This document shows positions 9,540 through 19,283 of a DNA stretch of 64,000 bases, piece by piece; position 1 is the stretch's first letter; each line of letters starts with the position of its first letter. Origin of the DNA: Chitinophaga jiangningensis (GTDB lineage: Bacteria > Bacteroidota > Bacteroidia > Chitinophagales > Chitinophagaceae); NCBI RefSeq assembly GCF_900142605.1, contig NZ_FRBL01000008.1:372001-436000 (forward strand), given 5' to 3'. The translations under genes were made by a program, and so were the position numbers. The notes under the pieces were generated by a model, which saw nothing but the letters and a program-made list of their open reading frames with translations, ran no database searches and had not been told where the DNA came from.

Positions 9540-11357
9540 TTATCGACCTGTCTGTCTGAAAATAATCGCCTGCCCACCCTTGGCTGCCAGGCTTACCGGC
9601 AATTTATCCTTACTATTCACCTGTAAGGTGCGCTTACGAATGGACCGATTTTCCCCGTCTTCATAGATGGTGACAGTATACGTAACACCCCGCCGCAGGA
9701 AGGAAAGATCCAGGGAGGTTTGCCAATCATTTAAGCCAGCGGCGCAACCCAAAAACCAGGTATCGCCCTTGCGCCTGGCCACCGCTATACCTTTGCCGAT
9801 ATCCCCTGCCAGGTAATGCGATTCATTCCAGGTAGTAGGCACCTCGTCATAGAAAGCGATTTCGGCGTCATTCGTATAGTCGTTGGGTTGACCATACCAG
9901 AAAATCGCCTGCAGCGGACTGTAAAAAACCACGCTCAGCGCCAATTGCTGGGCTTTAGACACTTTGATATGCTTCGCGAAATCAAATTTCGAATTGGGAA
10001 AGCAAAAAGTAAAATCAGCAGCCCCGGCAAAAAAACGGGTAAACGGCAACGTGGTATTATGAAACGCATCGGGACTGTTTTCATTGCCTCTGATGCCCTC
10101 TTGTGTGAGTAATGCAGGATAAGTCCGGCTTAAACCGGTAGGCTTATAGTTGTCGTGTATATCCAATATAAATCCATATTGCTGCACCTTCCGGATCGCC
10201 TGCGATAACCAGGTAAGGCCCGATTGTGTGAGCCCGTCCACAAAGCCAAACTTCAAACCTGCTACGCCCCATTGTTTATACAACGGTAAAATGGTATCCA
10301 GCTTACTTTTTAGTCCTACGTAATTTACATACAGGATAACACCGATATTTTTCTCCTTGCCATAGGCAATTACTTTCGGCATATCGATCGCCGGAATTAC
10401 CTGGCAGGGATCGGAGGATGATTGAAACTCCGCGCCATACCATCCTGCATCAAACATGATATACTGGAAATGATGTTTCACGGCAAAGTCGATACAATCC
10501 AGTCCACTCTGCGTATTCAGCTGCGCACGGATTAATTTGCCGGGTTTAATCCACGACAAATCTCCTGCTGCCGGGGCATCCGCCAGTTTTAAACTCAGGC
10601 TCCGGCAATGCGCCAGGGCCAGCGCCGAGCCGGCAATACTCATTGTTCTCCACGGTGTAACAATATTGTTCCGGAAGGCCACGAATTTATCCCGCGGAAA
10701 TTTTACAGCGAGTGTATTGCCATCCCCGCCACGGGCGAGCTCCGCTTTGGTATAGGTATAGTTGACCGCCTCTCCTACCTGCCAGTAGCTGCGGCCATCG
10801 TGCAGGGTAACCGGGAAATCGGTGGTGGTGGTGAAGGTATCAACGCGGGTGGGCGTAAATACCGACTCCTCGTTGTATTGGTAAATGAGCGGGGACGATA
10901 AAAAGGAAAAAGTAGTATACTCATTCAGCTGGTGCACCATCGTGTCCCTAACGGTAACAGCATAACGAAAAGCGATACTGCTGTCCATAACGCGAATGGC
11001 TATACTAAACTGCGTACCATCACCCGACTGCAACCGCAACTGCGCCTGCCGGTAGCGGGAATGCAGGGAGTCCTGCTCGCCCAGCGGGCTTGCAAAACTT
11101 TTCTGGTGCAGGGCTGGCTGATCATAGCCGGTAATTTTTGCGGCGCTTAATAATTGGTTGTCGACTGCTAAATCCAGTGTGGACCACCTGGTAACAGCCC
11201 TGCCTTTAAAGAACACCTGGTAGCTTAGCTTACCAGCCTGCTGGCGCAGGAACATTGCCGTAGTTCCACCCGGCGATTTAATGGTGTAGTTGCTTTGTGC
11301 TGCGAGTGCACTGCCATGCAGCATGGCGACACCCAGTATTATCAATAGTTTTTTCAT
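9540..11357 (-). CDS. GH97 glycoside hydrolase, SusB-like (inverting-type signature)
   Basis: A 605-residue GH97 enzyme with a signal peptide ending near ALAAQ, an N-terminal beta-sandwich and a central barrel. The barrel holds GLKFGFV, where Gly371 replaces the retaining nucleophile Asp, and DIHDNYKPTG, where Asp402 stands at the place of the SusB base Glu. LLTQEGIRGNE holds the presumed acid Glu420. This is the pattern of inverting alpha-glucosidase-like GH97 members, although Asp rather than Glu at 402 is a variation. It is periplasmic by inference and follows the GH28-like gene by 6 bp, so translation of the two may be coupled. Confidence 0.92.
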   Translation of the reverse strand: MKKLLIILGVAMLHGSALAAQSNYTIKSPGGTTAMFLRQQAGKLSYQVFFKGRAVTRWSTLDLAVDNQLLSAAKITGYDQPALHQKSFASPLGEQDSLHSRYRQAQLRLQSGDGTQFSIAIRVMDSSIAFRYAVTVRDTMVHQLNEYTTFSFLSSPLIYQYNEESVFTPTRVDTFTTTTDFPVTLHDGRSYWQVGEAVNYTYTKAELARGGDGNTLAVKFPRDKFVAFRNNIVTPWRTMSIAGSALALAHCRSLSLKLADAPAAGDLSWIKPGKLIRAQLNTQSGLDCIDFAVKHHFQYIMFDAGWYGAEFQSSSDPCQVIPAIDMPKVIAYGKEKNIGVILYVNYVGLKSKLDTILPLYKQWGVAGLKFGFVDGLTQSGLTWLSQAIRKVQQYGFILDIHDNYKPTGLSRTYPALLTQEGIRGNENSPDAFHNTTLPFTRFFAGAADFTFCFPNSKFDFAKHIKVSKAQQLALSVVFYSPLQAIFWYGQPNDYTNDAEIAFYDEVPTTWNESHYLAGDIGKGIAVARRKGDTWFLGCAAGLNDWQTSLDLSFLRRGVTYTVTIYEDGENRSIRKRTLQVNSKDKLPVSLAAKGGQAIIFRQTGR

Positions 11358-11363
11358 ATCAAA

Positions 11364-12827
11364 TTAGTTGCGGGTCGTTTTTTTGAATACCAGGCCATCT
11401 ACAAATTCACCTACAAACATCCTCGCCATATCCGCTGTTTTATACCAGCCTGGCTTGCCTTTCATATCGTCGGAAATCAGCACACCGTTAACCCGCAGGT
11501 TTTCGAATACCACGTTGCTGATGCGGCGGTCTTTACTGTAGCCGGTGATGATTGACAGCTCCGGGTTACTACCGTTGTAGGTCACATTTTTAAACAATAC
11601 ATTTTCTATCCCTCTGCCCGGTGCGGTACAGTATTTTTTATTGAACGGAATTTGCAGGTGTACGATTTGTCCGCAGCGGATACTCTCAATGCGTATATCC
11701 TCAAACGTTACATCTTTCACCAGGTTGTTATCACCTGCGTTGATGGCCATGCAGCCCTGGTAGTCCACCTGTTTTTCCTGGTGTTCCAGGATGTCGATAT
11801 CGCGATAATGAATACCTTCGATCGTATCCGGCGCCGGCGTGTTGCCATGCAAACCGATGTGCACCGGATGCGCCACATCCGCCCAGAGGGTGGAGTGCTG
11901 CATCACAATATTGCGGCATCCGCCGGTATAGCCTTTACGGGTGGCATACACAGTGCTGCAATCGTCTGAATTGCGGCAAAACACGCGGTCGTACAATACA
12001 TTGTTGCTGGCAAATACATTCATACCGTCGCCCCATTTGTGGGAGCTGATACTCTTCACATTCCTTACCGTTACACTGTCGGAGCTGCCTACCGGGCACT
12101 GGGTGAGGCATATCCCTTCCACCAGTACATTTTTAGTGTAGGAAATTTTCACTCCTTCCTGTTGGGGAGATACTATGATTCCCCTGCCGGTAATCTGCAC
12201 GTCGCGGGCGCTGTCCACCTCGATGCGGCCCATTATCACCGCCCCTCCTGCCAGGTATACGGACTTCCCGGAAGTTACCTGCAACACCCCTCCTTTAATT
12301 TCATGAAAGCCCGGGCCGTAATAAATCACGTTCTTATCTTTTACATCCGGGATATCTGTTTGAACAGGGTTTGCAAACAAATGGAGATTATGGAATTTAT
12401 CGCCGTTGATTTCTACGGAAATATTTTTAGGTTGCTGTAACCGGAAATATACCGTATTGTTAGACATCGTATAGGCGATACCGTAAGACAGCGGCCGGAT
12501 TGCTGCTTCGCGTACCTGCTGCGTATTACTGGTTACCGAAACCTCCACTTCTCCTGAAAAATCGAATGCGGCCATCGATGCATTTTCTACATGATGATCG
12601 ATGCCTCTTACTTCATCTACCTTCACGTTGTATTCGTACATATCCTGCCATTTTCCGCCGGGTGTCCGCACTTTTACGGTGAAGTCGCCGTTGTGGGCTT
12701 TGTTGCCTGCTTCAGGCCCGGGAAAGGGATATACTACCAGCTGGGACTGTGCTGTACAAACTACAGAAAACAGTGCACAAATTATAATACCTGTTAGACT
12801 TGTTAAGGTCCGTTCTTTGTTCATCAT
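11364..12827 (-). CDS. GH28-like (clan GH-N) glycoside hydrolase
   Basis: The ATG pair at 12827/12824 opens a 487-residue protein with a signal peptide ending near CTAQ; the frame continues upstream only through the hairpin repeats and is not used. An N-terminal beta-sandwich (about 30-160) precedes a right-handed parallel beta-helix. GH28-type catalytic positions are Asp267 in WGDGMN, Asp288-Asp289 in RNSDDCS and His327 in HIGLHGN. The usual NTDG and RIK motifs of polygalacturonases are altered, so the substrate may not be plain homogalacturonan. The N-terminal sandwich is shared with GH49-type enzymes of the same clan. Its paralogue is at 34021-35463. Confidence 0.82.
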   Translation of the reverse strand: MMNKERTLTSLTGIIICALFSVVCTAQSQLVVYPFPGPEAGNKAHNGDFTVKVRTPGGKWQDMYEYNVKVDEVRGIDHHVENASMAAFDFSGEVEVSVTSNTQQVREAAIRPLSYGIAYTMSNNTVYFRLQQPKNISVEINGDKFHNLHLFANPVQTDIPDVKDKNVIYYGPGFHEIKGGVLQVTSGKSVYLAGGAVIMGRIEVDSARDVQITGRGIIVSPQQEGVKISYTKNVLVEGICLTQCPVGSSDSVTVRNVKSISSHKWGDGMNVFASNNVLYDRVFCRNSDDCSTVYATRKGYTGGCRNIVMQHSTLWADVAHPVHIGLHGNTPAPDTIEGIHYRDIDILEHQEKQVDYQGCMAINAGDNNLVKDVTFEDIRIESIRCGQIVHLQIPFNKKYCTAPGRGIENVLFKNVTYNGSNPELSIITGYSKDRRISNVVFENLRVNGVLISDDMKGKPGWYKTADMARMFVGEFVDGLVFKKTTRN

Positions 12828-12848
12828 TGGAAATTTTAATTTTTTTTT

Positions 12849-13074
12849 GCGATCAGCGGATGCCTTCGGCATCCGCTGATCGCTGGGGGGTGAGGGCCTG
12901 CGGCCCTCGCCCCCCAGCATTTTAAGTAGCAGCAAGACCTGCTACCCTCACTCTCTGCACGTAAGTTGCAGACCTTAGCGGCGTAACTACAACCAACAAA
13001 ACACAATCCTTTGCTGCTTACCCCCTTTGCTGCTTTGCGTGAAAAAAAGATCGCTCTACTGGCGCCGAAGCGCC
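12849..13074. repeat. Cluster of five hairpins in an intra-operon gap
   Basis: The 306-bp gap 12828-13133 between the TIG lipoprotein and GH28-like genes holds stacked inverted repeats: a perfect 16-bp stem with 3-nt loop (12849-12864/12868-12883), a 16-bp stem with one G-U (12883-12898/12902-12917), GTAGCAG arms (12926-12932/12939-12945), TCTGCA arms (12954-12959/12967-12972), and GGCGC arms with a CGAA loop (13061-13065/13070-13074). No T tract follows on the minus strand. The cluster looks like a mobile palindromic repeat of the REP/BIME kind or an mRNA processing and stabilising element. No convincing gene is encoded here. Confidence 0.75.
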
Positions 13075-13133
13075 GCAAACAAATGTCTTTGCGAGCTTAA
13101 AATCCTTATGCCGCTTTGCGAGAAACAGAACTG

Positions 13134-14135
13134 CTATTTAACCACTCCGTAAAACTCTATTTCCGCTATGTTACAATTGCCTGCCGGCGCGTAGTAATAA
13201 ACATATCGATAACTGTTAGTGGTGGAAATTTGCGCTTCCGTGTAAACGCCTGTTGGTGGCGCGGTGGCAATGGTGTACAACACGGTGTAATCCGTGAGTG
13301 TAGGATCGTTTGTACCGCGGATTTGTGCGCCCACCATGCGGGCACCGTTTCCACTGCGCGGTACATACCGCACTGATTTCAGCAAGGCAGTTTTACCTGC
13401 TCCTATATCGTAACCCACGTAGCCGGTGGCAGTAGCGGCGTCCACATAGGTGTTGATGTTCCCGTCTACCGCAGCGGCAATGGTGGTGGCCGCATTATTT
13501 GACCAGGAGCCGGCATGCCCAAACAACGTACCACCCAGCTTTTGAACGCCAATCAGCAGGTAAGCACCGGCCAGCCGCTGACCATCCACCACCAGGGTCA
13601 CAGTGCCGGAAGGTGCATCCGGTACTTTGAATTTCACCTGCTCGTTCGTGAGGCTGGTTACTTCCGCAGCAGTGCTGCCAACAAAAACCTGTACCAGCGA
13701 TTTATCCGTTCCAAAATTTTTACCACTGAGTGTCACGTCGTCCCCGGGCTGTGCCTGGGCGGTACTCATAGCCAGCAGCGTGGCTGCAGGCTTGAAGGTA
13801 AATACCTGCGGCAGTGAATCTCTCTTCCCAAAAATTTCAACGGTAATTACACCGCTAACACCTTTCGCAGGCGCCTGCACTACAATTTTGTTATTGGTAA
13901 CACTACGCACGGTATCTGCCTTTACATTGCCGAAATATACTTTTACGGCCCCCACTACTTCGCCAAAGTCCTGCCCCTCAATGGTGATGTTGCCCATCGC
14001 ATATCCCTGCTTAGGCGAAAAATCTTTCACCACCGGGGCCGGGTAATTGAACTGCCTGAATTGTGCGTCTTTCTCACAGGCGGAGAACAGCATACCGCCT
14101 GCGAGTAGCAGACTGCTGATCATATGTTTAGTCAT
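13134..14135 (-). CDS. IPT/TIG-domain surface glycan-binding lipoprotein
   Basis: A 333-residue lipoprotein (lipobox MLFSAC, Cys20). Two IPT/TIG immunoglobulin-like domains follow, about 35-110 (PVVKDFSPKQGYAMGNITI) and 115-195 (PGDDVTLSGKNFG). The C-terminal half (about 200-333) resembles an F5/8-type or galactose-binding discoidin fold and ends in IAEIEFYG. The place right after SusD is where SusE/SusF-type or other surface glycan-binding proteins are encoded, so a sugar-capturing role at the outer membrane is inferred. There is 18 bp between the SusD stop and its start. The carbohydrate bound is unknown. Confidence 0.85.
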   Translation of the reverse strand: MTKHMISSLLLAGGMLFSACEKDAQFRQFNYPAPVVKDFSPKQGYAMGNITIEGQDFGEVVGAVKVYFGNVKADTVRSVTNNKIVVQAPAKGVSGVITVEIFGKRDSLPQVFTFKPAATLLAMSTAQAQPGDDVTLSGKNFGTDKSLVQVFVGSTAAEVTSLTNEQVKFKVPDAPSGTVTLVVDGQRLAGAYLLIGVQKLGGTLFGHAGSWSNNAATTIAAAVDGNINTYVDAATATGYVGYDIGAGKTALLKSVRYVPRSGNGARMVGAQIRGTNDPTLTDYTVLYTIATAPPTGVYTEAQISTTNSYRYVYYYAPAGNCNIAEIEFYGVVK

Positions 14136-14153
14136 ATTTTAGAATTAAAGCGG

Positions 14154-15926
14154 TTAATAACCAGGGTTCTGCAACAGGTTTTTGTTCAGGATAATCTGCG
14201 AGGTTGGAATCGGATACAGGTAGTGCTTTTGCGCCACGCTGTTATTCCTGGAGCTGGCTACCACCACGCATTTCAATACACCTGCCGGTGTAGCCACCGC
14301 TTCTTCCCCAAACACATAACTGGCTGGCTTATACACCGCAGTAGCATTCCCGGCTGCATCTTTAAATGGAGTGGCATAACCCGCATCTCCTACTACCCTA
14401 CCCAGTCGCGACGGGTTCAGGGACGCTTCCAGTATACCCCAACGCTTCAGGTCATCAAAGCGTTTGCCTTCGCGGTACAATTCCACTGTACGCTCCCTTC
14501 TGATTTCTTCCTTCATATCCAAGCCATTGGCAGCGGCCAGCGCGTTAGTGAGATGTGCCACACCGCCACGGTCACGCAGTTTGTTCACGGAGGCATCCAG
14601 CTGGGCATCGGTAACAGCGCCGTTTAACTCCACCAGCGCTTCCGCATAGGTCAGGTATACCTCCGCCAATCGGATAATCGGCCAGTTGGCCGACTCCGTA
14701 CGATCCGTTCTTCGGGTGCCGTAACCATATACCGCGTATTTGCTGTTACCGTAGCCGCTGGTCCCCAACCCGCTGTAGTCCAGCGTTACCGCCGCTGGCG
14801 CGGTAGTAGCGCCATAGAGGTAAGTGAGCAGTCGCAGGTCGCGATGCTGAAATTCTGAGGTAGTGGTATGGTAACCCTGGAACAGGGGCGATTTACCGGG
14901 AGGCAACCCATCCGTACACACGGCCATATCCACAAACTTGCGGCTGGGGTACAACTGCCAGGCCGTCCAGGAAAGATTGAGGCCCGACTGCCGCAACGTG
15001 TAGTCGTATACGGTATACAGGATAAACTCCTTATTGCTTTGCTTATTATAGCCTCCGGGGTTGCTGCCCTCATCTTCAAGATTAAACAGATAACAGGAAC
15101 TGAGATTACCCATTTTGGTATCGGCATTTTTATTCCAGAGCTCATAGCCGCCGTTGTTAATGATTTGCTGACAGAGGTCCACCGCATCATTGAGGTATTT
15201 TGCTGTGTTGGCGGGATCATATCCGGCAGTACCGGCACCTACGCTGGTGCCGTCACCATCGGGGCCCTGCCCCACGTACTTTTCCCAGGTAGCTTCAAAC
15301 AGTTCCACCTGCGCTTTTAAAGCCATGGCAGCCCATTTGCTGATGCGGCCCTTGTCTGTGGCACCAATATTCTGTTCTGTAGGAAGTGCTGCAATAGCCA
15401 TATCCAGGTCCGCGAGTATCTGCGTCACCACCTGGTAGCGACTACTCCGTTTATCATACAGCTCCGGCGAATCCACGTTCAGCACTGAGGTTACCAGTGG
15501 CACCCCACCATATGTTTTGAGGAGGTTGAAATAAGCGAATGCGCGGAAAAAGTAGGCCTCCGACACATACTGGCTGATGTCGCCGGCACCGGTGTAGGTG
15601 GCTGCTTTAGCCAGGAGTGTATTACAGCTGCGTATACCGTTGTAACTCCAGTTGGTGCTGCCCACCGCAATGGTACCGGTGCCAATGTCCGATCCGTTAC
15701 CGTTTGAATTGGCGGAGATGTCGGACCAGTTGTCCATGGTTGCATAGCTCCAACCGGGTAATTGTCCATAAAAAGCGGTGGCATAGTCCTTGAAATCCGA
15801 TGGCTTTTTAAAGTACACGGCATCGGTGAACTGTGCATTGGGTTCCAGGTCGATGAAACTCTTCTGGCAGGCCACCATACCTAAACAGAGGCTGCCTATA
15901 ATGATATTGCTGAGTATAGTTTTCAT
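14154..15926 (-). CDS. SusD/RagB-family glycan-binding lipoprotein (pair 1)
   Basis: A 590-residue lipoprotein with lipobox GMVACQ. The N-terminal SusD-like region (KSFIDLEP...) contains TPR-type helices (RSCNTLLAKA, YFFRAFAYFNLLKTYGGVPLV), and the C-terminal RagB/SusD region has LAEVYLTYAEALVELN and the late block RRERTVELYREGKRFDDLKRW. It caps the partner SusC at 15951-19115 and binds glycan on the cell surface. It lies 24 bp after SusC and is followed closely by the TIG lipoprotein. Confidence 0.97.
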   Translation of the reverse strand: MKTILSNIIIGSLCLGMVACQKSFIDLEPNAQFTDAVYFKKPSDFKDYATAFYGQLPGWSYATMDNWSDISANSNGNGSDIGTGTIAVGSTNWSYNGIRSCNTLLAKAATYTGAGDISQYVSEAYFFRAFAYFNLLKTYGGVPLVTSVLNVDSPELYDKRSSRYQVVTQILADLDMAIAALPTEQNIGATDKGRISKWAAMALKAQVELFEATWEKYVGQGPDGDGTSVGAGTAGYDPANTAKYLNDAVDLCQQIINNGGYELWNKNADTKMGNLSSCYLFNLEDEGSNPGGYNKQSNKEFILYTVYDYTLRQSGLNLSWTAWQLYPSRKFVDMAVCTDGLPPGKSPLFQGYHTTTSEFQHRDLRLLTYLYGATTAPAAVTLDYSGLGTSGYGNSKYAVYGYGTRRTDRTESANWPIIRLAEVYLTYAEALVELNGAVTDAQLDASVNKLRDRGGVAHLTNALAAANGLDMKEEIRRERTVELYREGKRFDDLKRWGILEASLNPSRLGRVVGDAGYATPFKDAAGNATAVYKPASYVFGEEAVATPAGVLKCVVVASSRNNSVAQKHYLYPIPTSQIILNKNLLQNPGY

Positions 15927-15950
15927 GAATTCAGTTTTTAGAGGTACACC

Positions 15951-18900
15951 TTACAGGCCGATGTTTAATCCGAAGGACCAGGTTCTGCCGAATGGATAGC
16001 CGCTGTTGATGGAGGCTTCGCCCATTTCAGGATCAAACCCGTCTTTAATGCTCGTCCATTCCCAGAGGTCATTACCGGAGAAGTACACACGTACTTTATT
16101 CAGTTTAGCCTTTTCCGTTAGGTGCTGCGGCAGCGTGTAACCGAGGATGAGTGATTTCAGGCGGATGTAGCGGTTGTTCTGCAACATGAAATCGTTATTG
16201 CCATAGTTCCAGCTGGAGCGGGTACCGTTTACGGTGAGTCGCGGATACATCGCTTCCGGATTAGCCTCCGTCCAGGTTTTGCCGAGGAACACCGGGTTCT
16301 GGTTGGTCCATACGGCTACAAACGGATAGGCCATGTAACCATTGCGCATGATGTTCTGTTTCAGTTGCCCCTGGAAGGTGGTGAAGAAATCAAAATTCTT
16401 ATAGGAAGCACCGAGGTTGAGGCCAAACGTATAATGCGGTGTACCATCACCGGCGTATACCAGCGAACTTTTTTCATTGCCGATGTTGGTGATATTTTTG
16501 GTGCCGGCCACGTCTACCCTTTTGGTGTCGCCGGGGCGGAGGGCCACCGCCTGGTTGTTTTGCGGCATATTGGCCAGCAGCGTGCTTTTGCCGTATGCGG
16601 CATAGTAGGCATCTACATCAGCCTGATCGCGGAAGTAGCCATCGGTTTTAAAAACAAACCAGGATTGGTACGGATAGCCGTTCACGATATCATTGCGACC
16701 GGCGTTATAGCTGTCGCGCCCTTCCACACCGCTTACCAGCGTATTGGTATTACTGATATTGAAGGTGGCACTGTAGCTGAAATCTTTTTTACTGTCTTTC
16801 CAGGAGAGTATCCATTCCCATCCTTTTGTTCTGAAGCGGCCGCTGTTGGTTTTAGGTGCGGAGCCACCCAGCACGGAAGGATAGGTTACATCCACCAGCA
16901 TACCGATGTTCTCTTTCACGAAATAGTCGAAGTTGGTGGAAAGCCGGTTAGACAGGAAGTTTAAGTCGATTCCGATATTCTGCTGCTTTACTTTTTCCCA
17001 GGTTCTGTTATAACTGATGAGGCCATTGTTATTGAGACTGGTAGCCTGCTGCTGCGAGGCAGGAGCGCCCAGTACGGCAGTACCAATGTTAATAGTAGAG
17101 AGATAGTCGAATGCACCGAGGCCGGAGGCTTCGTTACCCGTAGTGCCGTAGGTAGCACGCAGTTTACCGAAGGTGATCAGGGAGTGCAGGTTTTGCATGA
17201 AGTCCTCGCTGGAAAATACCCATCCCAGTTGCACCGTACCAAAGTTTTTAAATTTATAACCGGAGGCGAAGCGGGAGTTACCATCTCTTCTGCCAACGAT
17301 TTCCACCAGGTATTTTTCTGCGTAATTGTAGTTGAGGCGGCCCAGGTAGGAGTAGCGGCCATTCAGACTTTTAGACCCACTGTTAGTTTGTGTGGTGGTG
17401 GAAGCCAGGCTGATGTCATATACCCCCATATCGGTAAAGCCTACACGCTGTGCGGATACCCACTGGGTGTTGTTTTTTTCCGCATTGATACCGGCCATGG
17501 CAGCGATGTTATGTTTACCGAGCGTTTTGTTATAGCGCAGCAGGGCTGAATAGTACTGATAAGTGCCCTGCCAGGCATAGGTATAGTAGACATTGTTGGT
17601 GCCATTGGTATTAAGGCCGATGCCGGTAGGCACATTATACCAGTTGTATAACTGTACCGGCAGTACGTAGCGCTCCTGGTTAAAGCGTTCGTTTTGCAGG
17701 GAGGCCAGGCCTTCGAGGGCGAGGTCTTTGGTGAGCTGGTAGGTCAGTTTCACGTCGACGCGGCCGGTGAGGGAATTTTTGTTATTTCTGCCGCCGGCTG
17801 CGGTCATGGCTGCGGCGTTTCTGTTGGCGCCGCCGTCAACACCATTGAAGGTGGCAAACCAGTTGCCATATGGATTTTTAGCCGGGAAAAACGGCATATC
17901 GTAGGCATAGAGTGTGTTGTCCAGTCCTACCGAAGGCTCGCTGGTTTTAGCATCAATCAGGCTGATGTTGGTTTCCAGCTTCAGGTTTTTGGTCAGGTTG
18001 TAATCATAGTTAAACCGGGCGTTATATTGCTTTTGCCCATCATAGGCCGTGGCCAGGTTGCCCTGGTTATCCGCATAGCCAAAAGAGAGGCGGTAGGAGG
18101 ATTTTTCTGTGCTGTTGGAGAGACTTAAATTATGCTGGTAGGAATAGCGCGGTGCAAACATTTCGTCTATCCTGTTGGCGTTATAGATATAGAAATCGGT
18201 GCCGTATAAGGCATAAGCTCCCTCGTAGCCCTGCTGCATTTTTTTAAGGTTATCTTCTCCCCATACCCACCAGTTAGGTACGGTTTCTTCCTTATTAGCT
18301 TCCAGCCACATGGTGGCGTATTCCTGCATATTGGGGGAGTATCCGGTGATACCGTTGGTGATAAAGCGCATGTTACCGTTATAGTCTACTTTCAGCTTGC
18401 CTTTTCCTCTTTTTGTGGTGACGAGAATGACCCCGTTAGCAGCGCGGGAGCCATAAATGGCGGCGGCACCGTCTTTCAGCACAGAGATGTTTTCAATGTC
18501 ATCCGGGTTGAGGTTTTGAAAGGAGTAGTTGTTGAGGATAGGCACCCCGTCCACCACAATCAGCGGATCACTGCCATTTACGGAGGTGGCGCCGCGGATA
18601 CGCATGGCAATGCCTTCGTTGCCCGGGCGGGGGGAGCTCCTGGTCACAATTAAGCCAGGGGTTTGCCCCTGCAGCGCCAGCGCGATGTTGGTAACGGCCC
18701 TGCTTTCAAATATTTTACCGGATACCTGCTCCACTGCACCGGTAAGTGTGGCCTTTTTCTGTGTGGCATAACCCACCACCACCACCTCATCGATGTTGCC
18801 GGAAGGTTTGAGCCTGATATACTGGAAGCTACCATTCACGGGCACCTCTGTTTTTTCGAAATTCAGGTAGCTGACTACCAGCGTGGCGTTGGCTATGCCG

Positions 18901-19115
18901 GGGAGGGTGAAGGCTCCGTCTTTATCCGCTGTGGTACCCTGTTTGGTACCTTTCAGGATAACGGTAGCGCCAATCAGTGGTTCGCCATTTTCGGCGCTTA
19001 CCACTTTGCCGGTGATAGTAGCTTTCACCTGGGCCGGCAAATAATTAGTACATAAAAGGAATAGCAATGTTCCGAGAAACCCGGCACATAATGGTAATAG
19101 TCTGTTTTTACGCAT
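15951..19115 (-). CDS. SusC/RagA-family TonB-dependent glycan transporter (pair 1)
   Basis: The ATG at 19115 gives 1054 residues with a normal signal peptide. An N-terminal carboxypeptidase-D regulatory-like domain (about 30-105; GKVVSAENGEPLIGATV) leads to the plug domain, with MRIRGATSVNGSDPLIVVDG and ISVLKDGAAAIYGSRAANG, and then a 22-strand barrel ending in FGLNIGL. It imports oligosaccharides across the outer membrane using TonB energy. It is the first gene of the operon reaching the FucP-like permease. The upstream region holds a paired G-tract candidate activator site, which fits control by HTCS 1 encoded just upstream. Confidence 0.97.
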   Translation of the reverse strand: MRKNRLLPLCAGFLGTLLFLLCTNYLPAQVKATITGKVVSAENGEPLIGATVILKGTKQGTTADKDGAFTLPGIANATLVVSYLNFEKTEVPVNGSFQYIRLKPSGNIDEVVVVGYATQKKATLTGAVEQVSGKIFESRAVTNIALALQGQTPGLIVTRSSPRPGNEGIAMRIRGATSVNGSDPLIVVDGVPILNNYSFQNLNPDDIENISVLKDGAAAIYGSRAANGVILVTTKRGKGKLKVDYNGNMRFITNGITGYSPNMQEYATMWLEANKEETVPNWWVWGEDNLKKMQQGYEGAYALYGTDFYIYNANRIDEMFAPRYSYQHNLSLSNSTEKSSYRLSFGYADNQGNLATAYDGQKQYNARFNYDYNLTKNLKLETNISLIDAKTSEPSVGLDNTLYAYDMPFFPAKNPYGNWFATFNGVDGGANRNAAAMTAAGGRNNKNSLTGRVDVKLTYQLTKDLALEGLASLQNERFNQERYVLPVQLYNWYNVPTGIGLNTNGTNNVYYTYAWQGTYQYYSALLRYNKTLGKHNIAAMAGINAEKNNTQWVSAQRVGFTDMGVYDISLASTTTQTNSGSKSLNGRYSYLGRLNYNYAEKYLVEIVGRRDGNSRFASGYKFKNFGTVQLGWVFSSEDFMQNLHSLITFGKLRATYGTTGNEASGLGAFDYLSTINIGTAVLGAPASQQQATSLNNNGLISYNRTWEKVKQQNIGIDLNFLSNRLSTNFDYFVKENIGMLVDVTYPSVLGGSAPKTNSGRFRTKGWEWILSWKDSKKDFSYSATFNISNTNTLVSGVEGRDSYNAGRNDIVNGYPYQSWFVFKTDGYFRDQADVDAYYAAYGKSTLLANMPQNNQAVALRPGDTKRVDVAGTKNITNIGNEKSSLVYAGDGTPHYTFGLNLGASYKNFDFFTTFQGQLKQNIMRNGYMAYPFVAVWTNQNPVFLGKTWTEANPEAMYPRLTVNGTRSSWNYGNNDFMLQNNRYIRLKSLILGYTLPQHLTEKAKLNKVRVYFSGNDLWEWTSIKDGFDPEMGEASINSGYPFGRTWSFGLNIGL

Positions 19116-19283
19116 ACCAGTTTTTTTAGTGGCGTTGAACGTGGATAATAATGCTTGGATCAATTTCTACTGACGATAAATCAGGGATAAGCGAAATAGC
19201 TGATGATTCATAACGAGTAATTCATTTTGATGGATAAGTAATGCTGGCCAGTATGCAAAGTAAACACCTCTCCCCCCCAACTA

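Noticed and set aside
12836..13078. An 80-codon open frame on the minus strand in the hairpin cluster, and a longer N-terminus for the GH28-like gene running through it
   Set aside because: The translation only follows the palindromic repeats, has no domain or signal, and a good signal peptide begins at the ATG pair 12827/12824.
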